Shown piece by piece: positions 1-10,910 of a stretch of 64,000 nt of DNA. The notes beneath the pieces are model-generated. The model was not told the DNA's origin, ran no database searches, and saw only the letters and a program-made list of their open reading frames with translations. Within the stretch, counting starts at the first letter, position 1, and each line of letters starts with the position of its first letter. The stretch is from Rapana venosa (lineage: Eukaryota; Mollusca; Gastropoda; Neogastropoda; Muricidae). Where the stretch lies: the NCBI GenBank assembly GCA_028751875.1, contig CM054142.1, positions 160,075 to 224,074 of the forward strand. Reading direction: 5' to 3'. Both the position numbers and the translations under genes were made by a program.

Positions 1-180
1 GGAAGAAAGGAACAAGGCAGAAACGAAGAGACGAACAACAAAAAAAGAGTAAATTCCTAGTAACGAATCTCCAGAAAGTAGGGATGCTGTCTCACAGTCC
101 CACGGCATCTCCACGGGGAAAATGCTACATGAAGCAAGGATTCTTGTAGAAAAGTCAGCTAGACAGCAGAGAAAACTGGG

Positions 181-786
181 CCCATCACTAGAAAGCGACA
201 GACAGACAGACAGACAAACAAACAGCCAGCCAGCCAGAACAAGACACATAGAAACCAGCTTGAAATCAGGCAGCCAGCCAGCCAGACACACAGACAGCCA
301 ACCAGCCAGACACACAGACAGCCAACCAGCCAGACACACAGACAGCCAACCAGCCAGACACACAGACAGCCAACCAGCCAGACACACAGACAGCCAACCA
401 ACCAGACAGTAAACAGACAGACAGAGAGACACACAGACAGACATACAGTCAGAACAAGACACTGAAATCAGCCAGAAGTCAGATCAACAGTCAGACACAC
501 ACACACATTGCTTATTCAATGTACCATCTGGAAATAAAATTTTGACTTGACTTGACTTGACTTGACAGTCAGAACAAGACACTGAAACCAGCCAGATGTC
601 AGATCAACAGACACACACACACAACACAGACATCCAGACACACAGACATCCAGACACACAGACAAGCCAAACAGCCGACACACAGACAGCCAACCACCGA
701 CAGTAAACAGACAGACAGAGGACACACAGACAGACATACAGTCAGAACAAGACACTGAAATCAGCCAGAAGTCAGATCAACAGTCA

Positions 787-822
<36 letters not shown>

Positions 823-870
823 TACAGACAGTCAAACAGACAGACAGACGGGCAGCCAGACAGACACTGA
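181..870 (+). repeat. CAGACA-rich nested tandem repeats
   Basis: The stretch is built from CAGA/CACA microsatellite with at least two higher layers. A 24-bp unit (gccagacacacagacagcca + acca) recurs about five times between 281 and 408. A longer block starting 'cagtcagaacaagacactga' appears three times, near 447, 567 and 740. All frames stay open because of the repeat composition, so the Cys/Val and Gln/Pro/Ala frames here are not genes. Positions 1-180 hold nothing I recognise. Confidence 0.85.
507..566 (+). mobile_element. Retroposon 3' tail ending in (TTGAC)n
   Basis: The segment reads 'ttcaatgtaccatctggaaa' then 'taaaattt' and a run of ttgac pentamers. The same text, slightly changed, recurs at 32986-33038 and its duplicate 49383-49435 ('ttcaatgcaccatctggaca'), also followed by a degenerate tgac tail. 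A conserved 3' end plus a short tandem tail is typical of LINE or LINE-dependent SINE termini. Only the 3' end is present, which fits 5' truncation. The family name is unknown to me. Confidence 0.5.
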
Positions 871-871
871 C

Positions 872-987
872 CGTTTGCCACTGGTCCAGATTTCGTTGAC
901 CCTGTCGCTGATGGAGAACATGTCCAGGTCGTGCTGCTGGAGGAGAGTGTCCTGCTCTGTCCGGGAGAGTGGCCCCTCAGGCTGACC
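872..987 (-). CDS. Candidate internal exon, unidentified protein
   Basis: On the minus strand a 116-nt open segment lies between an acceptor (gtgtgtgcag just above 987) and a donor (CAAACG|GTCAGT at 871-866). It reads GQPEGPLSRTEQDTLLQQHD, then LDMFSISDRVNEIWTSGK, 38 codons plus two bases. Third codon positions are mostly G or C (GAC, CTG, CAG, ATC), unlike the surrounding CA/CAGA repeat, and composition is protein-like. It is the only non-repetitive island in the first 1.4 kb. I do not recognise the family. It is on the same strand as the exons at 4652-4977 and 21590-22090 and might be in the same transcription unit; that is inference. Confidence 0.5.
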
Positions 988-989
988 CT

Positions 990-1029
<40 letters not shown>

Positions 1030-1371
1030 ACACACACACATACACACACACACACATACACACACATACACACACATACACACACACACATACACACACA
1101 CACACACATATATACATACATACACTTACCACACACATACACATACCCACATACATACACACACACATACACACACTCACACACATACACACATACATAC
1201 ACACACACACACATACATACACACACACATACACACACACACAACCACACACCACCACACACACATACACACACACATAAACATATACACACACACACAC
1301 ACACTCAACACATACATACCACACACACACTCACACATACATACATACACACACTCACATACACACTCACA

Positions 1372-1412
<41 letters not shown>

Positions 1413-1440
1413 ACATACACACATACACATACACACACAT
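988..1440 (+). repeat. Interrupted (CA)n microsatellite
   Basis: About 450 bp of CA dinucleotide interrupted by cata, catac and ctca variants. On the minus strand it is the GT tract ahead of the exon at 872-987 and would serve as its polypyrimidine-poor intron end. Beyond it, 1441-1686 holds no recognisable feature. Confidence 0.9.
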
Positions 1441-1686
1441 GTCCAAGAAACTAGCCTAGTCCCCCGTGGGGATTCCAGGGGCCTCTCAGTATTATTAAAA
1501 TTTATAGCATCCTCACCTTCAGGAAATTGTTGGCTAGGATTTCCCTCTCTTTATATCTCTAGCTTTCTTTATTTCTGCCTAGTTCCTTTTCCTTCTGTCA
1601 CCTCCTTCTTGTATCTTCCTTCTTGGTCCGTTCTTCTGCCTTTGTTTTCCAGAGAGACATAAAAGAGAATAATTCTCTCTCATACA

Positions 1687-1783
1687 GAAGTCGGGTGCGC
1701 TGGGCCTGACTTGTCAGGCGCTTAACGGAAGTGCAAAGCATTTTTTATCATACTCCAGACAATAGTTGCTGTCTGAGCGTTCG
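1687..1783 (+). repeat. Dispersed ~100-bp repeat
   Basis: The text around 'gcgctgggcctgacttgtca' followed by 'ggcgcttaacggaagtgcaa' matches, with scattered changes, 29318-29425 and its duplicate 45716-45820 ('gcactgggcccgatttgctg', 'ggcacttaatggcagcgcaa'), and both continue into a 'ttgctgtctgagcg'/'ttgcctgtctgggc' end. It is therefore a dispersed element of unknown class. It lies directly upstream of a SINE head at 1795 and may be unrelated to it. Confidence 0.55.
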
Positions 1784-1794
1784 ACGAAGAAAAA

Positions 1795-2090
1795 TAGCCT
1801 AGTGGTTACTGGCATCAAAATCGTCATCTGATGGTAACTTAGGGCACGGGTTCGATTCTCCACTGAAGTGTCATTCAATGTGATTTTTCCTTGGAGTTAA
1901 CATCAGCTCCATATCAGGTTTTTTCCAACTTTTTTAGATGAGACTAGAAACCAAAGCCCCGTGTGCAAACGCACGCAGGACAGCTTGCGCACACGTTTAA
2001 ACCCCGTTTTGCCTTCTGAGAGAGTAGACTATAAGTTTTGGTAAAAACGGATGACAAAACCATATAGATACAAAACGCATGCACACTGGT
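1795..2090 (+). mobile_element. SINE type A, plus copy without tail
   Basis: A tRNA-like head is visible: A-box-like 'agcctagtggttactgg' and B-box-like 'gggttcgattctcc', the two internal promoter elements of tRNA-derived SINEs. The body ('gagttaacatcagctcc', 'gatgagactagaaacc', 'ccccgtgtgcaaacgcacgc') matches the reverse complement of 2161-2518 along its length. The A/T-rich 3' tail found in the sister copy is missing or eroded. The anticodon arm is not tRNA-like enough to be a functional tRNA. Confidence 0.75.
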
Positions 2091-2094
2091 GTTG

Positions 2095-2163
2095 TGTCTA
2101 GACATCACCTACGATGACAGACTGGTGGGTAAAAATAGTCGCATACGCCAAAAAAATCTCATC
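2095..2163 (+). mobile_element. SINE type B, left part of a split copy
   Basis: The segment 'ggtgggtaaaaatagtcgca' followed by 'tacgccaaaaaaatctcatc' and 'attg' matches the 3' body of the type B SINE at 59962-60336 and 24440-24470. The rest of that body ('gtgaacctgtgaactctgac') resumes at 2519, after a type A SINE in the opposite orientation. The element is therefore interrupted by a later insertion. Confidence 0.65.
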
Positions 2164-2518
2164 ATTGTATCATTTATTTTACTCTTTTATATCGAGGATA
2201 ATGGAATAAGCATTTATATGTTTTAATTACATCCATTCCCCGTGTGTATGCGGTTTTGTAAATTTTTTCATCTGTTCCCACCAGCATACAATGGCCTACA
2301 CTTACGAAAAGCAGAACAGGATTTAACGTGTGTGCAAGATGTTCTGCGTGCGTTCGCACACGGGGCCTCGGTTTAGTCTCATCCGAAGGACTTTTGGGGA
2401 GATTGGAGTCTGCACTGATGTTAACTCTAGGGGAAAATATCCCCTTGAACGGGAATCGAACCCCGGTTAGTCAGATTGCGAGCGCAATGCTCTAACCATT
2501 AGGCTATCCTCCTGTCTC
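2161..2518 (-). mobile_element. SINE type A, full-length minus copy
   Basis: Read on the minus strand it starts 'gatagcctaatggttagagc' (A box), continues to 'ggggttcgattcccgt' (B box), then the body 'agttaacatcagtgcagact', 'tcggatgagactaaacc', 'ccccgtgtgcgaacgcacgc', and ends in 'gatataaaagagtaaaataa'. The ~355-bp length and tRNA-like head plus A/T tail are those of a tRNA-derived SINE. This is the most intact type A copy in the window and serves as reference for the fragments at 1795, 11035, 18872, 36260 and 52654. 'tctcatcattg' and 'tctcccattg' at the two edges look like a diverged target-site duplication. Confidence 0.8.
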
Positions 2519-2562
2519 CCATTGGTGAACCTGTGAACTCTGACCTAGGAACGAGGGAAAAC
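2519..2562 (+). mobile_element. SINE type B, right part of a split copy
   Basis: 'gtgaacctgtgaactctgac' and 'ctaggaacgaggg' match 'gtgaacctcagaactctagc' and 'tgaggaacgaac' at the 3' end of the type B SINE (60295-60330). It continues the fragment at 2095-2163 across the inserted type A SINE. From 2563 to 2780 I see nothing recognisable. Confidence 0.65.
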
Positions 2563-2778
2563 ATCAAGAAAAATAGGTGACCTACATACTGTCCCTCTAC
2601 TTGAATTTATTCCACTGTAAAGTCCAGAGAAAGTGTGAAGCATATGAACTTGGCAGCCTGATTTAACGACATTACTACATCGTTTAGACAATACCGATCG
2701 ATTTTGTTTTTTATTCTTCCAAATCCATGATACAAGCACGTTTGTGTGTGGGTTTTTTGTTGTTGTTGTTTTTTGGCT

Positions 2779-2780
<2 letters not shown>

Positions 2781-2811
<31 letters not shown>
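2781..2811 (+). repeat. Poly-G run (31 bp)
   Basis: An uninterrupted run of G. Such runs recur as poly-C at 13821-13850, 36676 and 53070, and as poly-G at 42186 and 58575. Length is unreliable in any sequencing technology. Confidence 0.9.
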
Positions 2812-2814
<3 letters not shown>

Positions 2815-2980
2815 GTATAGTTTTGTCGTTCTATGTTGGCTGTGGCCCAATCGATGCATTTTAACGACATTCAGTTCGCGCAGTAAAGAATTGGGTACAA
2901 CATAATCCTCTCTGTTTATTGGCTATGTCAACACTTCATTAAACTTTGAAGACTGTCACCAGTTATAAGGTGACCTCCCA

Positions 2981-3157
2981 TCAACATGGCCTTTTTTCTA
3001 TCGGCATCAAGGCTCGCCGTAACTTGTAAACAGGTAACTGATGTTGACTGAATCTCAAACGACAGGTGTTTTTACGGTCGTCTGCCAGATAAGAGAGTGA
3101 AGCTATCTTCATAAACGTATCGCTCTCTGTAGCACAGCTGTACATGACATGAACATC
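2981..3157 (-). CDS. Possible exon or fortuitous 58-codon ORF
   Basis: After a T-rich acceptor-like stretch (ttttttattactaag) the minus strand reads DVHVMYSCATESDTFMKIAS then LSYLADDRKNTCRLRFSQHQ and ends at a stop at 2981-2983. Composition is balanced and not repeat-derived. No convincing donor is present, so it would have to be a terminal exon. I recognise no domain. The flanks 2812-2980 and 3158-3400 hold nothing else I can support. Confidence 0.2.
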   Translation of the reverse strand, partial: DVHVMYSCATESDTFMKIASLSYLADDRKNTCRLRFSQHQLPVYKLRRALMPIEKRPC

Positions 3158-3409
3158 CTTAGTAATAAAAAAACCAACCATGTCACATCAATAGTATTGA
3201 TTTGTTATTCTCTAGGCTTGCAGGCATAATTTGTTAGAAAGTTCAGCAAAAAAGCTATGGTGTTTCTATATAGTCAAAACAAAACTATGCCTGCATAATG
3301 TACGAATATAGCAGAACCGTTTGTATTGAAAAGGTTCAACACTATCATAAAACTCATCATCATGAAATCAAACAGCTAACTACAAAACGTATTGTACACC
3401 AGATCAGAT

Positions 3410-3768
3410 AACTCTCACACACACAAATACACACCACAACATAACACACACACACACACACACACACCACATCACACACAACAACACATCACACGCAACA
3501 CACACGCACACACACAGACACAAAAACAGCACAATACACACACATACACATCAATCTTCAAACATTCTCAATCCTTTTACGTGCATCCTGACCCCCCCCC
3601 CCCCCCCCCACCCACACACACATACACACACACACGCAACACAACACAACACAGCACAGCACAACACACACACAAACACACACACACGCAAACACAACAG
3701 CACAGCACAACACACACACACACACACACACACCACACCACACCCGCAACACAACACAGCACAGCACA

Positions 3769-3809
<41 letters not shown>

Positions 3810-4521
3810 AACACACCATCACCACCACCGCCACGATACAACACAACACACACACACATATATACACACACCACCACCCTCACCACACAAACAACACAAC
3901 ACATGCACAGCACAACACACACACAAACACACACACGCAACACAACACAACACAGCACAGCACAACACACACACACAAACACACACACGCAACACAACAC
4001 AACACAGCACAGCACAACACACACACAACCACACACACGCAACACAACACAATACAGCACAGCACAACACATACGCAAACACACACACACGCAACACAAC
4101 ACAACACAGCACAGCACAACACAAAACGCAAACACACACGCGCAACACAACACAACACAGCACAGCACAACACACACACAAACACACACACAAACACACA
4201 CACAAACACACACACCACCACCACCACCACCACCACACAACACACAACACAACACACACACACCACCACCACCACCATACAACACAAACAACACACACAC
4301 ACACCACCACCACCACCAGACAACACAACACATACACACACCACCACCACCACCACCACCACCATACAACACAACACACAACACAACACACGCACATACA
4401 CACAAACACCAACACCACCACCACCACAACAACACAAACACACACACACACATACACACACACCACCACCACAACCAACACAACACAGCACAACACCCCC
4501 CCCCCCCCTCCACACACACAC

Positions 4522-4556
<35 letters not shown>

Positions 4557-4612
4557 CACACAACACACACACACACACACACAACACACACACCAAAAAA
4601 CCCTCACCCTCA
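3410..4612 (+). repeat. CA/ACC/AACAC compound tandem repeats
   Basis: The block opens with CA microsatellite. It then holds several copies of a ~60-bp unit ('cgcaacacaacacaacacag' + 'cacagcacaacacacacac...') between about 3625 and 4180, followed by interrupted CCA trinucleotide runs to 4480. The long open frames on both strands are repeat translations (Thr/His or Val/Cys only) and are not genes. Confidence 0.9.
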
Positions 4613-4651
4613 ACCCAACGCCTTCGATCCAATCTTCATCCGAGGCCTCAC

Positions 4652-4977
4652 CAGAAGCTCCTCAGACCACCCGCACCAGATCTGCGCACACCAGGATTCT
4701 TCCCCACCCCTGTCTCCACGCCAACACCACCACCTCCACCACCACCACCACCGCCACCACCACCACCACCACCACCACCACCACCACCACCACCACCAGG
4801 GCCTTCATCCGATTCTTCTGAACGTAGAGGAACCAGCTCAGGCACAGTTGCTGTGGTGAAGAAGGAGCGGGAGGAGGAGGACAGTTGCTCCTCCAGAGGA
4901 TCAGTCCAGGAGGAATCCTGCTCCATCTGGCTGCCTCTGGGCCACACGATGGGAAGCCGGTCCTTGGTCTTCACCTC
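4652..4977 (-). CDS. Candidate internal exon with Gly-rich run
   Basis: A strong minus-strand acceptor (ccccttcttccccag) precedes 326 nt of open frame ending at a donor CTTCTG|GTGAGG (4651-4646). The product starts EVKTKDRLPIVWPRGSQMEQ, passes a Ser/Glu-rich stretch ending at RSEESDEGPG around residue 59, then has about 24 glycines from a GGT/GGA repeat (4727-4799), and closes VETGVGKNPGVRRSGAGG... The non-repeat parts use G/C-ending codons. The acidic Ser-rich and Gly-rich composition suggests a disordered, probably cytoplasmic or nuclear region. I recognise no domain. The first gap starts 90 bp upstream, so the neighbouring exon may be lost in it. Confidence 0.5.
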
Positions 4978-5066
4978 CTGGGGAAGAAGGGGTTATTGTT
5001 TTTCTTGTTTGTTGTTTGGGGGGGGGAGGGGGAGGGGGAGGGGGGGGCGGGAGGTGGGAGGGGGGG

Positions 5067-5566
5067 NNNNNNNNNNNNNNNNNNNNNNNNNNNNNNNNNN
5101 NNNNNNNNNNNNNNNNNNNNNNNNNNNNNNNNNNNNNNNNNNNNNNNNNNNNNNNNNNNNNNNNNNNNNNNNNNNNNNNNNNNNNNNNNNNNNNNNNNNN
5201 NNNNNNNNNNNNNNNNNNNNNNNNNNNNNNNNNNNNNNNNNNNNNNNNNNNNNNNNNNNNNNNNNNNNNNNNNNNNNNNNNNNNNNNNNNNNNNNNNNNN
5301 NNNNNNNNNNNNNNNNNNNNNNNNNNNNNNNNNNNNNNNNNNNNNNNNNNNNNNNNNNNNNNNNNNNNNNNNNNNNNNNNNNNNNNNNNNNNNNNNNNNN
5401 NNNNNNNNNNNNNNNNNNNNNNNNNNNNNNNNNNNNNNNNNNNNNNNNNNNNNNNNNNNNNNNNNNNNNNNNNNNNNNNNNNNNNNNNNNNNNNNNNNNN
5501 NNNNNNNNNNNNNNNNNNNNNNNNNNNNNNNNNNNNNNNNNNNNNNNNNNNNNNNNNNNNNNNNNN
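5067..5566. other. Assembly gap (500 N)
   Basis: Exactly 500 N, the same length as the second gap, so it is a scaffolding placeholder and not a measured distance. Both flanks are G-rich. Confidence 0.99.
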
Positions 5567-6740
5567 TTTGGGGAAAACACCGAACCACCCCCAGCGGTCC
5601 CCCCCAAAAAAATTTTTTTTCAAACCCCAGGAAGGGGGCGCCCCCCACCACCACCCCCCCCCCCACGGGGGGGGGGGGAATAAATTGGGGTTCTCTTTCC
5701 TATTTAGTTTTTTTTAGGTGGGGGAAAGGTTTTTGGGGGTTGGGGGAGGGAGGGCCGGGGGGTTTTTTGGGGGGTTTTTGTTTATAGGAGGTTTTGGTGG
5801 TGGGGGTCCTTTTGAGGTTGTTACTTTTGGTGTTTTTGTTTGTTCCCTCACATTAAAAAAAAATGAAGATTTTTTAAAAGCTGAGCCCTTGGGTGGCCAA
5901 ACACACAGGCCCCCCAACCCCAAACAAGGCCCGTGCCAAAAATCCGCCAACCACACCCAAGCAGCCCACCCCACCAAAAACAAACCCCCCTAAACAAACC
6001 CCCCACAGTTAAATAAACAATGGTGTAAACTTATATAAAAATCCCCTTTGTCTTCCTTTATTCCTGGTGGGGCAAAGTTGGGGTCCCCGCACTAGCTGAA
6101 AGTGCCCAAAATTTCTGTTTTTTTTCCCTTTGGGTGGGGGCCGGCCCCCCTTTTGGTTGGTTCCCTTTTGGTTCCCCTCCCCCGCTCCCAACCATTTGGG
6201 AATGTCTTTGGGGACACTGTTTGCCTTTTTGTGTGCCAAAAACCCACTTAGTTTCCTTTTGCGTAATCTAGAAGTTCTTTTTCCGCGGGCCTTTTTGGGG
6301 GCCCAACGTTCAGGGGTTTTTCCCGGCCTTTTATGTGATGTGGGGCTTACCAAAAAGGGGAAAGGAGTTTCAAAATTCGGCAGTATTCCCCATTTTCCAG
6401 CTTTTAAAAAGGGCAAGGGGGTTTGGGGGAGGCCTTGTAATCCCCTATTTTTTTTATTTTTTTTCCCAATTTTTGCCATTTTGTATAAAAAGGGCCAAGA
6501 AGTTATTTCCCCTTTTGGCTCGTGCCCTTGGTGATGACTCTCCAAAGGTACTTAAAAAGTTTATCCTTTGTTTCCCTTGATTGGTGGGGGGTTCGGTTTA
6601 CTGCACAATCTGCTCTTTTGGGATCCCCCCCGGGGAGGTTTTTTTTCCCAGGCGGGGAAAATCCGGGCCCACCGGGGCACAAACCCAATATGTCTGGAAA
6701 TCAAGTTGAGAGGCCTTTCCTCCAAAAGGAAATGGGTTAA
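5567..6740. other. Homopolymer-inflated sequence next to gap
   Basis: The text is made largely of stretched homopolymers (runs such as ccccttttgg, tttttggggg, aaaaagggg) with no repeat period and no exon-like frame. It looks like poorly corrected sequence. I see no gene in it. Confidence 0.6.
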
Positions 6741-6770
6741 ACAAGGAGGGCCCCGAGAGAAAGGAAATTT

Positions 6771-7290
6771 TTAAAAGAAGGGGGGAAGGGAGGTGAAAAA
6801 AAAACAAAAAAAGGGGGGAAAAAGAAAGGAAAAAAAAAAAGGGGAGAAAAAAAAAAAATTTAAAGGAAAAAAAAGGAAAAAAAGGGAAAAAAAAACCCAA
6901 GGAAAAAACGGGAAAAAAAAAAGAAAAAAAAAAAAAAAACAATGAAGCAGAGGCAGGAAAATTGGAAAAAAAAAGAAAACAAAAGGGAAAAGGCAAGGGA
7001 AACCAGGGGAGAAAAGAAAAAAAGGGGAAAGGAGAAAAAAAAAGGAGAAAAGAAAAAAAAAAGAAAAGAAGAAGAAAAGAAGAAAAAATAAGAAAAGAAG
7101 AAAAAAGAAAAAAAAAAGAAAAAGAAAAAAGAAAAAAGAAAAAAGAACAAGAAGAAGAAAAAAAAAAAAAAAGAAAAGAAGAAAACAACAACAACAAAAA
7201 CAACAACAACCACACACACACAACAAAAAAAAAAACAACAACAACAATAAAAAATAACAAGAAAACAGCGCAAGAAAAACCCAAACAACA
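6771..7290 (+). repeat. Polypurine A/G tract
   Basis: About 500 bp of A and G, passing from G-rich to GAA/AAG and then AAC units. The Phe/Ser frame on the minus strand is its translation. Confidence 0.85.
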
Positions 7291-8380
7291 CAACACCCCT
7301 TTTGTTTTTGCCGTATCATATCTACCCCGCCTTTCTGCCCCTACCCCTTTAACGCCACCCAAATTTTCACCCTGGGTGAGTCACTTCACACTTAAAAGCC
7401 ACCCCCACACCCCCCACACCCACCATGCCCATCTCCCCCCCCCAATACACCACACACACACAAAAACCACACAACCACACAGGGGAATAACCCCCCCCAC
7501 CCCCCCCACACACACACTTTTCCTTCCCCCCTATCTTTATACCCCCACTTAATATTTTTTTTCCCATCCTCCTACCCCCCCTCACCGAAACACAACCACC
7601 CCCGCCCCCCACCCCACCCCACCACCCCCCACCCCCAAAAAAATCACACCCACCAACATTTATACCCCCCCCTAATAAAAATCACCCCACCCCACCCATC
7701 CCCCCAAACCCCCCCCACCCTCCTCCTACCTTCATTCTTTTTTTCCTTTTTCCCCCCATCTCACCATCCATCTCACCGCCACCAATGACCAGGGTTCTTT
7801 TGATCTTGGGCCCCGGCATCATCATCATCCCCATCACATCACCCCATCACCCCCTCACCGATCATCATTAGCTCATCACACATCGCAGCAGAAACAGCAA
7901 AACACCGTAACAAAATCCCGAAAGACGACCGGGTCCTTTTCTTTTCTCGGGGAACTGGCCCCGTGACCCCTGTGCCTCCCGGCAGTGCAAAAAATCCCCC
8001 CCTTTCCCAGCTTTTTCCCGTTTCTCGTCCTCCGACACCGCCACTGCCACCGACTCCATCACCATGTGCAACTCCCGCCGTTGTAAAAAAAGGTTCAGAG
8101 TGAAAGGGCCCCCCAAAAGAAAATTTTTCATTTCCCATCGACATCTCGTCATCGTCTTTTCAATTCTCATCATCGTTGTTGTTTTTTGCTGCTGCTGCCC
8201 CGAATGCCGATTGGGGGTAAGGTCAGGTGGAACGGGTGTGACCTTACCTTGATCCTACGGGCCTGGCCCCTGCACACCGTGACCTTACGCGCGTTCGGTT
8301 TTCCCCTCAGCGTTGGGGCCAGACAGGGGTAGGTGCCTTTGGGTTTGGGTGGACCGGGGTAAAGAGAAGAGAAGGTTGAA
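7291..8380. other. C-rich low-complexity region, no gene seen
   Basis: 7300-7760 is C/CA-rich; 7780-8380 is more complex ('catcatcatcccc' and similar) but error-like. No splice-flanked frame stands out on either strand. Confidence 0.5.
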
Positions 8381-8389
8381 AAATACTGG

Positions 8390-8760
8390 TGGAAAGGTGG
8401 GAGTGAGTTTGGTTGGTTGGTGGGTTGGTTGATTGCTTGTTTTGGGGGGTTTAATTTGGGGTTGTGGTTGCTTGGGGGGTAAATGGTGGGGGAATTAGGG
8501 GGTTGGGTTTTGATTGCTTGTTTGGGGGGTTTAAATTTGGGTTTGGTTGCTTGGGGGTGAATGGGTGGGTAAATTTTTGGGGGTGGTTATTCTTGCTTGG
8601 GGGTTAAATTTGGGTTGGGTTTTTTGGGGGGTTTGAATGGGTGGGTAAAATTAGGGGGGGTTTGGTTGATTGCTTGTTGGTGGGGTGAATGGGTGGGTGA
8701 TTGGGGGTTTGGTGGGGTGGTTGTCTTTGGGTTTGGGATGTTTTGGTTGTTAACACGGCG
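8390..8760 (+). repeat. G/T-rich tandem repeat
   Basis: The motif 'ggttgattgcttgtttgggg' followed by 'ggtttaaatttggg' and 'tgcttgggggtgaatgggtg' recurs three to four times with variable spacing. It is a degenerate minisatellite of G and T. Confidence 0.65.
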
Positions 8761-8764
8761 CATA

Positions 8765-9215
8765 CACCATGCACACGAGTGCTCTCTCTCTCTCTCCCCT
8801 CTCTTTTTCCCTCTTCCCTCTCTCCCCCCCTTTTTTCTCTCCCCCCATCCCTCCCACCCCCACCCTCACACCACACCACTTACCTACACCACACCACACA
8901 CACACTACCACCCCTAACACATACAAAACCCTAAAACACATACACTCACACCCCACACACCCCCACTACACACACACTATACACATACAAAACACACACA
9001 ACACACACTAAAACCCCACAAAACCCCAAAAAACCCCCACAAAACACACACAACACACACACACAAACCAAAAACTACACACACTACACACTACACACCA
9101 CCACCAAAAAAACACTACAACACTCAAACCCCAACACCCCCCCCCCCCCTCCCCTCCCCCCTTAAAAAAAAAAACTTTTCCCTTTCCTCCCCCCCTCACC
9201 CCCCTCCCCCCCTAC
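8765..9215 (+). repeat. CT, then CA/ACC microsatellite
   Basis: CT-rich to about 8850, then CA/CAC variants to 9115, then C-rich runs. No coding signal. Confidence 0.8.
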
Positions 9216-9479
9216 CCTAAACAATTACCTTTTAAACCCAGAAGATGATCCTGGTTCGACAACAAACTTCCAATCAAACGTTGCCTTCCCTCCTTCCTTC
9301 TGTTCCCCCCTTTCCCTTTTTTAGAGGATAAAAAAAAAAAGGCCCCCCCCTTTTTCCCCCCCCCCCCTTTCCCCCTTCGGTCTCCCATTTTGGGCCCCAA
9401 AAAATGCCCTTTTTTTTCAACCCAGGGTTTGGGGTGGTTGGGGCTGCCTGGGGAAAGGAGGGCCGTTTTTTTGAAAAAG

Positions 9480-9705
9480 AAAATGAGAAAAGGGGTGGGG
9501 GGGAGAGGAAAAAAACGGGAAAGAAAAAAAAGGAAAAGGGGAAGGGGGAAGGGGAAAAAAAGGAAAAAGGAGGGGGTGGGGGGGGGAAAAGAAAAGGGGG
9601 GAGAAAAAAAGAAGAAGAAGAAGAAAAGAAAAGAAGAAGAAGAAGAAGAAAAAAGGAAGAAGAAGAAGAAGAAAAGAAAAAAAGAAAAGAAGAAGAAGAA
9701 AAGAA
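9480..9705 (+). repeat. GA/GAA polypurine tract
   Basis: G-rich then (GAA)n purine sequence. The Lys/Glu/Arg frames on the plus strand are repeat translations. Confidence 0.85.
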
Positions 9706-9734
9706 TGAAAATGTATGGAATTTTATACAAAATT

Positions 9735-9934
9735 TTTACTTCACGTAAAAGAATCCACTGCAGCAAGGGGAGTTGTTCTTGGAAAAATTTGTAGAAAAAA
9801 AGAAACACCAGTCGATAGGGAAACAAATACAGGTTTTAGACAGGAAAAAAAAAAAAAAAATTAAGGGGGTTTTGGCGCTGGCTCTTGTGGCGACGCGCCT
9901 TCCCAGGGAGAGCAGTGGAATTTTTTTGCGTGAT
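9735..9934 (-). mobile_element. SINE type C, minus fragment
   Basis: On the minus strand the segment reads '...gcgtcgccacaagagccagc' preceded by 'ctgctctccctgggaaggc', and further on 'ctactgg...' to 'ttcttttacgtgaag'. The first part matches 23558-23660 (plus). The order agrees with a repeat I recall as common in gastropod genomes, whose tRNA-like head is seen separately at 25629-25658. No head is present here. The A-rich run 9843-9860 is an internal expansion. Confidence 0.6.
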
Positions 9935-10715
9935 TTAAAAGGGGGCTATATAATATAATCAATATAATACGGGCAATACAGTAAAATGCAAAAAAATAAA
10001 CTTTTTGTAGAAAATGAAAAAAAAAGAAAAAAGGTGGATTGGAATTGTGGCGAACATTTTTTTAGAGGATAGCCCCCAAGTTTATGAAAAAGTTTTTGTT
10101 ATTAGTAAACGTATACAGTATTTTGAATGTTTTTGTTTTTTTTTCAAGATTCCGAAAATTAAAATTCATATAATTATTATTGTTTTTTTGTAAATGAAAT
10201 ACTACGATACAAGAAAATTTCCCGATAAAATCAAAACGGGACCTACAAAACAAAAACGAAAAAAAAACGAATTTCAAGACTTCAGAATCAACCAAATTCC
10301 CGTGACTTGTAAACACAATTTAATAAAAATGCAATAATTTTAAACACAATACAACACAACAAAAAATCACATGACATTTCTTTTCAATTCTTTCCCCAAG
10401 GCACCCTTTAAACAGTTACGTCGAGTTTTCATGCCATTTTGTTTAGGGCCCCCAGACAACCTACACCTACACGACACCCAGGATGGAGCGAAGAAGGAAT
10501 TTTGGGAAGACTTGGGGCTGATAAAAGCTTGATTATGTGGGGTGTCACAGGAATTATTGTTGTCTGTGGGGAAAAAAACCAAAAAAACTAAAAGAGACAC
10601 TAGGGGTCCCACGTTTCAATACCTTACCGTTGGCAGGCATCAAAAAAAGATAACAAAAGGAAATACTACACCCCCCTCGAGCGCGCGCGGCACAACACAA
10701 AACCCCACACAGCAG
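9935..10715. other. A/T-rich DNA without recognised feature
   Basis: A/T-rich sequence with many A and T runs. Open frames on both strands are short, A/T-driven and lack good splice contexts. Confidence 0.5.
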
Positions 10716-10719
10716 TGCT

Positions 10720-10874
10720 TGCAGCGTTCTCTCTCTCTTCTTTTCTCTCTCTCTCCTCCCCCTCTCTCCTCTCTCTCTCTTCTTCTTTTTTTTTCTTTTC
10801 TCTTCTCTCTCTCTCTCTTTTCCCTTCTTTTTCTCTCTCTCTCTTCTCTCTCTCTTCTCTCTCCTCGCTTCTCT

Positions 10875-10910
<36 letters not shown>

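Noticed and set aside
1795..2518. Functional tRNA genes at the A/B-box motifs
   Set aside because: The anticodon and acceptor arms do not pair properly, and each motif continues into a shared SINE body.
3392..4859. Long Thr/His-rich frames on plus and Val/Cys-rich frames on minus
   Set aside because: All come from CA, ACC and AACAC repeats. Only 4652-4977 on minus has splice signals and non-repeat sequence.
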